Part shown: positions 55,864-64,000 of the stretch, one piece after another
Layout: each line of letters starts with the position of its first letter
Numbering within the stretch: the first letter of the stretch is position 1
Source: Lepas anatifera
Lineage: Eukaryota > Arthropoda > Thecostraca > Lepadidae
Assembly: GCA_034440635.1 (NCBI GenBank)
Contig: JAOTON010002068.1
Location: 189,001-253,000 of the forward strand
Direction of reading: 5' to 3'
DNA length: 64,000 nt
Position numbers and translations under genes: made by a program
The notes under the pieces: generated by a model
Told to the model about the DNA's origin: nothing
The model's database searches: none
The model's input: the letters and a program-made list of their open reading frames with translations, nothing else

Positions 55864-56784
55864 TGTTCTGTGACTCTACATCAGCCACCCTGGGACCCCC
55901 TAAGCCTAGCTGGGGCCCTGAGCTAATCTGGGTACAGCTGTGCTTAACTGGGGCCTTTGATCTGGTATGGGGGCCCTGAACTCTTCTAGGGTCCCTGGGC
56001 TAAGTTGGGGCCGTGAGCTTGAATGGAGCCCCTGAGCTGGTGTGAGAGGAGACGCTATATCAGCCGATCTGGGCCCCTGAGCTGAGCTGGCCTGTACTGA
56101 ACAAGAGCCCTGAGCTGGTCTAGGGCCTCTGAACTGTTCTAGCATCATTGAGCTAAGCTGGGATCCGTGAGCTTGAAGTCCCTTGAGCTGTTTTGAGACC
56201 CTACATAAGTCGACCTGGGGACCTCCGAGCTGAACCGGGCCCCTAAGCTAATCTGGCACCCTGTGCGAATCTGGAGCTCCCCTGTGATGAGCTTCTATCG
56301 GTGCTGTGCTTATGTAGGGTCCCTTGATAAGCTGGTCCCAAAGCTAATGCACTGGTCTGGGCCCTTGAGCTGACTGATCTGGTTTCCTGAGCCATGGTCT
56401 GGACTTTGGGGCCCTCCGAGATAATTTGGCGGTCCCTGGGCGGCATAGGCATAGGAACCGGGGTGAGGGGGATACTGCCCCCCCTTTGAGGTGGGCCCCC
56501 GCAACGAATATACAAATATCAGCAACTGTAATATAGAACAAGAAACCCAAACGGCCCCGATAGCTTGTCTGGGAACGTTCAAGTTCGGTAGTACGCTACC
56601 TGCAAGCCCCTGGAGGAGGAGCGCTTCGTAACAAAGCCAAGGAACCTACTACTCGAGTGTTTCCAAATGAGTCCCGAGAACTGGGCCCAATCAAACTCCA
56701 TTCCATATCAATCCCAACACAAAATATGAATCGGACACGGACCCTGCACTAAATGCCGAGCAACAGTCGTCCCTGAGCCATCGA

Positions 56785-57000
56785 AAGGCGCGACGTCTTT
56801 CGATGCCAGGGTTTTATGGCGTCGCCAACTCTTTCCCTGTTGGAGGGGTTTCTTTGGAGTCAAATTGCTCCTTGCACAAGGAATCTGCCGTGCCTTAAAC
56901 CCGAGTTGGTCGCGTGGAAAGCAGGGTTGCGAACCACTTTAACACCATGCCCACACCTCCTCGGCATTACAAAGCTGGCCATCAAGTACCAACATTGCAC
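56785..57000 (-). mobile_element. SINE family A, copy 3
   Basis: The minus strand reads AACTCGGGTTTAAGGC (B-box), GATTCCTTG..., AAGAAACCCC and AGGGAAAGAGTTGGCGACGCC, colinear with 9690-9845. The MASPTLSL frame on plus is the same artefact as at copy 1. Confidence 0.7.
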
Positions 57001-57736
57001 TTGCAGTCATGCTGGAACTCTGCATTTTAGCCATCGAAATATAGCTAGGCGTATTTATTGTGATCAGCCTTTACCTAAATCGATCTCTAATGATGGAAAG
57101 AATAGATCAGTAATAACCTACATAAATGTTCCCATTTTCGTCATTAAATAAGCAAATACAAGTTGATTAGGCATAGCGAAGTGAGGCTATTTGGTATCAA
57201 AGCATTGTCTGTAGTTTTCTAAGCAGTTCTTAATTTTGTAAATGTAATGAAAAGGGCCTAAACATCTGTAAATATAAAAAACGCGCTCGTGGTAAAAAAT
57301 GATTGAAATCCTCACAAAAAGCTTAAAAATGTATTTCGTATTTGAAAAGGGTCTAGGTAAAAAACAAAATTTTTTTTGGCGTTTTACTATTATTTATTAC
57401 ATCATAATAGGAAAAACTCAAAATCATAGGGAAAAAATGTAATTTCTCAATTTTCCATACATTGTCATCCTTGTGTGCATGCATGCCTTATTACACTAAA
57501 CGAGCTATCTAAAATTTTTAAAATTATAGGCCCCCGTGGACTGGGGCCCCCTTGAAGTGGGCCCCCTCTAAGGCTGCCCCCCCACTTTTTAAACCGTTCC
57601 TACGCCCCTGGTACTGAGCGTGCCCTTGACTAACTCGGGCAGGTGCATGCTACTGGGTTTGTTGCGTCCATACAGAAGAGGTCGGGATTAATAGAGACGG
57701 ATAGAGATTGATAAGCGTGGTGATCAGTGGTGATAG

Positions 57737-58385
57737 ATGAAAAGGCAATTAAAAATTAACAGCGGGAGAAACCGATGGGTGACATCGGAGGTTTTAAGAA
57801 GCATTCACAAATGTAATCGCAATTCAAATTGGCTAAGAAGAGTGACAGGGCGAAGGCTGGGAAAGATGGATGGTGCAAAAAAATTAGCGACGCATGTCCA
57901 GTTCAAGCAAAACTCATCTCAATATCACAATAGATAGGTAATATTAGAATATTATATTATATCATATTATATTAAATTATATTATATTATATCATATTAT
58001 ATTAAATATAGAATAAATATTGCGCTTCGTTATTCAGGCGACACATCGATGATCAATCCCAGCCTCACATGGACACAAACAGAGAAATCAGCCCTCCTTT
58101 AAACAACATCGTTATCACCCAGCGAGAAGTGTTGAACCAACTAAACTCACTCAATTTCAATAAATCCCTTAGGTCCCGACGAAATTTCCCTCGTATTTTG
58201 AAGCTAACGGCGATACTGATCTACAAACCACGTACCACTCTTTCCAACAAATCCCTTAATGAGGAGAAATGTCCATAATTGTGGAAACAAGCCACCATCC
58301 AGCCAATTAAAAAAATCTTTCTCCCTCTGGCTTAAAAAATTACAGACCCATTCCGCTTGGTACCATTAGTCTGCTATTACCATAT
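57737..58385 (+). pseudogene. LINE ORF2 fragment (linker and N-terminal reverse transcriptase)
   Basis: Plus-strand pieces read RWVTSEVLRSIHKCNRNSNW, then VTGRRLGKMDGAK, then after an AT-rich insert ITQREVLNQLNSLNFNKS, FPRILKLTA, LSNKSLNEEKCP and LWKQATIQPIKK. This order matches non-LTR RTs between the endonuclease and the first RT motifs (L--L---KS-G-D-IP-RILK...WK-A-V-PI-K). The GPD that should follow NKS has been lost to a small frame disturbance. Several stops, so inactive. It may be the same family as 17083-17570, but the segments do not overlap. Confidence 0.75.
57940..58016. repeat. AT-rich (ATATT)n-like tract
   Basis: ATTATATTATATCATATTAT repeated with small changes. It lies inside the decayed LINE. 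Confidence 0.9.
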
Positions 58386-58637
58386 CATATGTGAACCTAC
58401 AGGGACCGAACGGCGTTAGTTGCGGCTGCGGAGCGAAGTCCTTTACTTTATTTTCGTTCAGAATTACACGTTAGAACGTGTTCTTCTGAATGGTCTTTGA
58501 AACCACTGGAAAGTCAATCATGATGTCATTGGCTGCATACAGTTAGTTGTGATGAAAACCGTGTTTTTTTAGTACACGTAACTAACACTGAAACACAAGG
58601 AGTACCTTTTGACATAAATATGTCATATTGTTATTAA

Positions 58638-59601
58638 CCCTCGCCCCGGTAGGTGGGGTGTTTGAACAACCCCTTCTAACTTGGCCCCTATGCGGGATAG
58701 CGAAAAAACGCGAATGCTGCTGGATAGCTCATACAAATTCATGAAGAAACTATCTTAGTCACTTTTTGGCTGAGTTCAATATTGAGGTCATGTCATGACA
58801 GGTCAAAGAAAGTGGCATTTTGGGTAAAGTTTTTGTGCTCTAGCGTCTGAGAGCTGAGTTAGAACCATTTTTTGGGCACCATTCGCTTTCTCTCGTTACG
58901 GCGAATCTAATGATGTAGATTATGACAATACTAGGTCAAAACACAAAAATGACCTGACCCCAGGTCAGGTCAAGGTCACTTTTTAACCTAGCATAGTCGA
59001 TATGCATATCAATCGACTTGCAATAGCAACCTGAACGCAATGACATCAAAATAAAAGCTGTTTCATCATTTCATGCAAAGTTATTGACCTAAGTCTGAAA
59101 ACTGCTTAAATACCCCCAGATGACCTCTCAGAGGTCACGGGTCAAAAATTGCAAAATGAACCTGGAAAGGGGCACAGGATACTACGATTTTGAGAATATG
59201 AAGGTATTCTCAGTTGTATCTACACAAATACAACCCAATATCTTTTATTCCATGCATTTCCAATTGAGAGGTCATGGTCTGTACTTGACCTTAGGTCATC
59301 GATATTAAAACCCCGGAATATATTTTTTAGCGCTTGGTGCGCCCATTATGTGGTATAAGTTTCAATTCGATCGATTCCCCATTTCTTACTTATGCCACCT
59401 TAAACATTTTTGAGATGAGGTCACTTGACCTGCACTAGTGACCTTACCTGAGATGACTTAACCTTAAAATTTTGCGGGAAGTTGCGGACTTGATCAAGGA
59501 TAAGCTGTACCAAGTACGGTGGCGCTTGGCGCTGCCGTTTTTCTTGCCGCCGGAAAAAAACCGACGGGGTGTTCAAACCCCCCCTCCCCACCGGGCGAGG
59601 G
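58638..59601. mobile_element. TTAA-flanked element, CCCTCGCC termini
   Basis: Begins CCCTCGCCCCGGTAGGTGGGG and ends with the inverse CCCCACCGGGCGAGGG. TTAA lies at both edges (58634-58637 and 59602-59605). The subterminal GTGTTTGAACA/TGTTCAAAC parts are also inverted. The interior has many GGTCA/TGACC motifs and GTACGGTGGCGCTTGGCGC, which resembles part of the arms of 36180-40253. No transposase. A diverged relative lies at 12600-12990. Confidence 0.8.
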
Positions 59602-59605
59602 TTAA

Positions 59606-60124
59606 GATCTGACCAACGGATCGGAAGATCGACTCCATCCCGCGGCGCAATTGAAGTTCACATATTAAATGTGAAACTTGAACCTTCTGTCCCTCGTCGT
59701 TCGAGAGCTCATGCACAATAATGACCTTCGAATTAACCAGCACGAACTTGTGCATCTTCAATGTTCTTTCCCTCGTGATTGCCTTATCGAAGCATTTTCT
59801 GAGCTCAGTAGCTAGTTTGAGTAGTTTTTGTTTCTGCACATACATTTCAACGATGGCAATAACTTTACTCTTGTTATAGTTTATTAGCCATTACGATACA
59901 AGATTTAAGTTTCCGTTGTATTCTTATGGAAACATACCTTGGCCTCCGAGACCACAAAAATGACCTGAAAGAAAAGTTGTATAAGCATTTTTGGTAGAGA
60001 TCGAGGGAAGCAATGGAACACTGCTTTCCTTTTCCCTTCCAAGTATGGTTGCTAAGATCGTAGGGGGATGAGTACCCCCCATGCTAGTAAAGGTGGCCTG
60101 GGACCTCATACCAGCGCGTGATAA
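59606..60124. other. non-coding interval
   Basis: Minus-strand frames at 59573-59845 and 59924-60133 have no domain I recognise. Nothing else seen. Confidence 0.3.
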
Positions 60125-61004
60125 CAAGCACACTGGAGGGGAGCCTCGGAAGCCCTCACCTACTTTTTCAAGGTGGCGGGAGAACCCTTCGTGGCCAAAA
60201 ATGCTAAATAGCTACTTTTGAGAATATCCAATGGCACGTCGATTGGTCAAATTATCTTGAAAATCGGCCCCAATTTTGCAATTATAGGCTTTCAAAGGTA
60301 AACGCTTTATTTTGAGATCGCTGCAATCGCGCGGTTGTACCAGTTTGCGTGCATCAAAGACCGACTGGCAAAGTTATAGCGGTATATGAAATGAGGTTAT
60401 ATGTCAAGTTCACCCAACATGAAGATCAAGCTCACAGTTCAACGCCATACCAGTATTCTCAAAGTCATTGGTCCGGTGCTTCCGATCGCATGGCGTTACC
60501 CAGTATGACGCATACCATGCTACGACGTCCAAGGATAACTCAATGTAAAGGTCAAGGCACAGGTCAAAGTAAAATGTCATGGGTAAAGGTCAATCCTCAT
60601 TTCCGTCCAACGGTTGCTATGGTGCTAGCCATGGTGTAATTATAGGGAATATGTAATATTGTGACGTTATAGGTCAATGAACTTGAATGACTTAACCCCA
60701 AAAATTAAGTTAACATTTTTGGAACGTTCTCATTATGACCTTGGTCCGTTTTTAGTGCATTCTTAACTTTTTTGCGCTTAATCACAGCATTTCCAGAAAA
60801 ATCTCCAGCACGGCTCATACATGACCCTTATGACCTCTCTTGAACTGGACGGTACTTACCTAGGTCAATCGAAATCGGTCATAGTATAGATTTCAATAGC
60901 TCCCACCCAGCCTCCAACCAGAATTTTTCTACGTCTCTTAATTTCCGAGCGCTCAGGGGGCCCACCAGTGCGCGTAAGTGTCAGACCCCTCTCCAGTGCG
61001 GGTG
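60125..61004 (+). mobile_element. TTAA-type element, AGGTCA-rich family, copy 2
   Basis: Left end CAAGCACACTGGAGGGG after ATAA (decayed TTAA). Right end CCCCTCTCCAGTGCGGGTG followed by TTAA at 61005-61008. Colinear with copy 1 over its whole length, including CTCAATGTAAAGGTCAAGG at about 60538. Confidence 0.75.
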
Positions 61005-61008
61005 TTAA

Positions 61009-62350
61009 GAAATGGGACATTAATTACAGTCTATTGTTTTAAATGCATCCTTACCCTCATGCCCCACGAATCCCATGGTTGACACAAGTGTCAATGGTGG
61101 GATTTGTGGGAAGGTATTTTTCGTGACCAGAGACGTTTGATAGCCGCAACGACGGCGGGCCGCGCCGGCGAACGAACCTCACAAAAGTGGGGATCGGGAC
61201 ATTTGGGAACTCAGAACTCGCGATTGGTTAAAGACTCCATTCTTTTTATTGCTGAATCTTATAGAGAAAAGTATAAAGAGTAATATGAGCCTCAAAACGT
61301 TTAAAATAAGGCATAGGAAAACAATTTTTCATAGATTTTGAAAAAATTAAGAATGTATAATACATTCAAAATTTTATTTTGTTGAGTTATATTTCTCATG
61401 AGCCAAAATTCGTAATTTATCCTTAAGAGACCTAGATCAAGTCTTCATGGTATTTTTAGAATCACACAGGTAAAATTTCGTCTTTAAAAAGACAAGTAAG
61501 TGAATATGATCAAAATGCTTGAGGCTAAAATTTCCAATCCGTAAGTCAGGGAGCAAAATGAATAGAAAAATAGTAATCAGCTTCATCAATAGCCCCCCTC
61601 ACAAAAACATACAACGAAATCTGAGATATGAGGGTGTTATCGACTTGTCGATCTGTCATGGAATGCCCCCTATACGCCATGGACAAACTTTGACAGTGAT
61701 GTCCAATTAAAGTAGGCATCTTAAATGATGCGTTTGATGATGATGCCTTTCTTTCGGTAATTACGCATATACATATTTAGGTCTGAATTCGTATAGAGTT
61801 CATTTAATATACCAAGGTAGCATCAATTTTCCCTAAATTTCTGTTTCTAGGTTGATCCCCGAACTGGAAAAAATCAAGAATGTTGGGAGATTTTGATTCA
61901 AAGAAATTTACAATTACCTGCGAGTTTTAACTGGTGGTCTGGGGGACAACAGACCTAAGAATCGTAAAAAAGTCTGCAAAGAAAATAAGAGAAAATCGTG
62001 GCAATGGGATAGGTCAATGTCACCCTTGATTAACCCCCTCAATCCGCCACGCTCTGCAATACCCAGTAGCGCACCCAAGGAGAGGGCCAGCGGGCCCGGG
62101 CCCCCTTCCCCCAAACGCTTTGACTCCAAAGTGCCGGCCCTCGGCCATGTCTGGCGTGGCACTCGACGTGGGTTCTGGTAATAACTGACCGCTGGAGTCA
62201 CCCATCAAGAGCAGAAATGAGGCTTGATCTGGCTTTTAGTTCCAGTTCTCCTTTCACCTTACCGTCCCTGCTCAAAGTGTGTAGCCCCTCCGGTGAATTA
62301 TTCACTCATAATGTGATTCAACCACAGGCCAGGTTTATAATAATTGTATC
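61009..62350. other. non-coding interval with one orphan transposon end
   Basis: GTCGATCTGTCATGGAATGC followed by CCC at 61648-61670 resembles the right end of 31161-34027 (GTCGATCTGTCCTGGAATGC followed by CCC). No matching left end is found nearby. No gene recognised. Confidence 0.4.
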
Positions 62351-62356
62351 ACCTTC

Positions 62357-62586
62357 CATAAGCGTTGGAAAAGGGGGGCCAGGGGGCCTGGTCCCCGACT
62401 TTTTGGCCAAAAATTTACTGATCTCAGTCAAAATGGGAAAAAACTGCAAATGCTTATAACCAGCCGCTGCGGAAGGCAGCGAGGAGCCCAAATTCAGACA
62501 GTTTTTTGTCCTGACGTGGAAAGTTTTTTGTCAGCATCAGGTTGGAGTTTAGCTGCCCCCCTTTTTGCGCGGGGGCGACGCTTATG
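62357..62586. mobile_element. probable hAT-like MITE, 230 bp
   Basis: CATAAGCGTTGG at the left and CGACGCTTATG at the right. The flanks TCACCTTC and ACCCCTTC agree at 6 of 8 bases. The GGGGGGCCAGGGGGCC interior is typical of the other members here. Confidence 0.5.
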
Positions 62587-63579
62587 ACCCCTTCACTTGC
62601 GTTTTACACCATACGACAAATATGTATTGCTTTTTACCTGATAAGTATCCTCTCTGGCCAATTTTTCCCCTGCAGTAGCCTGGCACGCCCTGTCAAACAT
62701 GCCACCTCCCATCAGCCCCCCGCTTCGTCAGCCGGGCCCCCAAACGAAAATCCTTGGTGCACGCCTGGCAATATCCCAATTCTATAGATCTCAAGAGAGG
62801 CATAAAGAAACCCCGTCAGGTGGCATGTGATGCGAACATTTCAGGTGGCATTTGATGCGGACATTGCGTCCATTTTAGTTTGAATCTGCAGTTGTGGCAC
62901 CCATGTATAACTGACCTCAACTTGACCAAACAACATGTCTGAGGCGTGAGTTCCACCCCTCCTCAGCTGTCCCCGCCCAATGCCCGCCCACTCGCCCGGC
63001 TCAGCGCTACAGCGTACAGTGACTTCCAAACTAGTGGGTCGGCAGCGGAACGATACTTTCGCAACTGACTGTACACCTATGGAACCTTCCATGACCTCTG
63101 GTGACCTAAAAATTGACCTGACATCCAAATAGTCTCATAATTTATTTTTGTCTCGTCAAGAGTTTTCGAATGCCGTCCACAATTTTGCTTTAGGTTTTCC
63201 GGGAAATGAGATGCGGAGAAAGGGACGAAATACACCCCCTCCCCCTGCGGCGTGTGTCGAGTCAGGAACCCCCTGTGAAGCGCGAGTTAAAGCAAAAAGT
63301 GGCATCTTCATAATGTGATTTGGATTGAGATAACCATGTGCGAGAGTTTGCTAAGAAACCACTCGATCGAAATTCCATTTGTCCCGGAAGTTACGCGACT
63401 TTAAATCCGTTCCACGGGTGGGCCGGCTGAGAGCTGGCTTCTCGGACATAGCCGGGCCAAGCACCGTGATCAGGCATTTGACCGTCTGGCAGAACCATTG
63501 GTGGTCGGAAGTGTGAAATTGACAGGTAGTTAGACGCTTTTCTATTGTCCTGAACTCCACTTGGGAGGGAGATGATTGT
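62587..63579. other. non-coding interval
   Basis: Contains the minus-strand copy of the 34-bp box at 63046-63075 and a phrase (GTGGCATCTTCATAATGTGAT at about 63299) like the inner arm of the 44750-48489 element near 46970 and 47210. No gene. Confidence 0.35.
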
Positions 63580-63661
63580 GGTACCGTGGCCGAGTGGTGT
63601 AAGGCACTGGTTTAAGACGCCAGTCTCTTTGGGGTCGTGGGTCCTTATCCAACAGCGGCCA
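63580..63661 (+). tRNA. tRNA-Leu(AAG)-like sequence, probably a SINE head
   Basis: GGTACCGTGGCCGAGTGG, a long D-loop, an anticodon stem CTGGT/GCCAG around loop TTAAGAC (anticodon AAG) and a leucine-type variable arm TCTCTTTGGGGT. However, the T-loop is CCTTATC instead of TTCGAATC, and the acceptor strands pair poorly. It is therefore a pseudogene or the head of a SINE running into 63662-63800. Confidence 0.45.
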
Positions 63662-64000
63662 GATTTTTTTGTGAGATTGCCTACATGCTATGCCGGCTAA
63701 TAGGAAAATACAATGTCAGTTGTCAAAGTTTTACTAGTTACATCCCATCCCACCATCCTCGGCGCTGTATAAGCTTCACTCTCACCATATATCGTTATCT
63801 CTATTGGAACGCATGCGTCGGTACAGCACGGCAGAGAGCAAGCTGTAAGCCGGTAACCCTAGGGACGGGCTTACAATTTAGACCAATCAAATCATTGCAA
63901 CCATTATTGCAGCCAGATGGAATGATTCGAATTAGGGCCTTAGCGGAATTTATTTTGAATTATATATACATAATGCAGAAACTCAACACAGGGATGTTTG
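63662..64000. other. possible SINE body and unannotated end of window
   Basis: Begins GATTTTTTTGTGAGATTGCC directly after the tRNA-like head. Its extent is unknown. No gene seen before the window ends. Confidence 0.3.

Larger units (their letters stand above)
51658..57610. mobile_element. ~6-kb hAT-like element, perfect 8-bp TSD
   Basis: Begins CATAGGCGTAGGAACCGG and ends CCGTTCCTACGCCCCTG. GTACTGAG is duplicated exactly at 51650-51657 and 57611-57618. The termini belong to the same family as the MITE at 35765-35910. Its interior is dominated by a GGCCCC-rich satellite (51840-52405, 55880-56445) and it contains a second hAT (52410-55863), a SINE at 56785-57000 and AT-rich sequence (57150-57530). 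An internal copy of its left terminus lies at 56449. No transposase frame is visible. Confidence 0.85.

Overview
This window looks like a transposon-saturated piece of a metazoan nuclear genome, most likely an invertebrate and plausibly an arthropod. There are no operons, no bacterial-type gene density and almost no long reading frames. Instead there are spliced exons, tRNA-derived SINEs, decayed LINEs, a Penelope-like element, and many inserts with clear terminal inverted repeats (TIRs) and target-site duplications (TSDs). I cannot name the species from sequence alone.

Host gene. Two fibronectin type III (FN3) exons lie on the minus strand, at 34324-34541 (upstream) and 3695-3882 (downstream). 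Their splice phases agree, and together they read through the end of one FN3 domain into the start of the next. The style is that of the Sidekick adhesion proteins. If this is right, 3883-34323 is one intron of about 30 kb and most of the window is intron or upstream intron. Just inside this intron the last 34 coding bases of the upstream exon, with its splice donor, have been amplified into a 40-bp minisatellite (34032-34323 and 30501-31160, about 23 units). A 2.87-kb transposon splits the array.

Mobile elements, left to right. hAT-like inserts with 8-bp TSDs lie at 557-2542, 4483-4877, 24442-25841, 26338-26531, 35765-35910, 46332-46709 with 47478-47855, and 51658-57610 with 52410-55863 nested inside it. 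A nearly complete Penelope-like retroelement (13378-17082; inverted 365-bp repeats, reverse transcriptase plus GIY-YIG) sits inside an older LINE. TTAA-flanked elements occur at 11393-12332, about 23470-24270, 60125-61004, 58638-59601 and, nested, 37250-38463. Two long-TIR elements with 4-bp TSDs (31161-34027 and 36180-40253) are reverse-complement relatives. A palindromic Mutator-like element with a perfect 9-bp TSD (44750-48489) carries the same captured protein-coding fragment in both arms. Another palindrome spans about 41826-44514. A 6-kb hAT at 51658-57610 is packed with a GGCCC-rich satellite. The right end has a LINE reverse-transcriptase fragment, small MITEs and a tRNA-Leu-like SINE head.

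The only plausible host coding DNA I can support is the FN3 exon pair. The rest is a stratified record of insertions, many of which can be ordered in time because one interrupts another.
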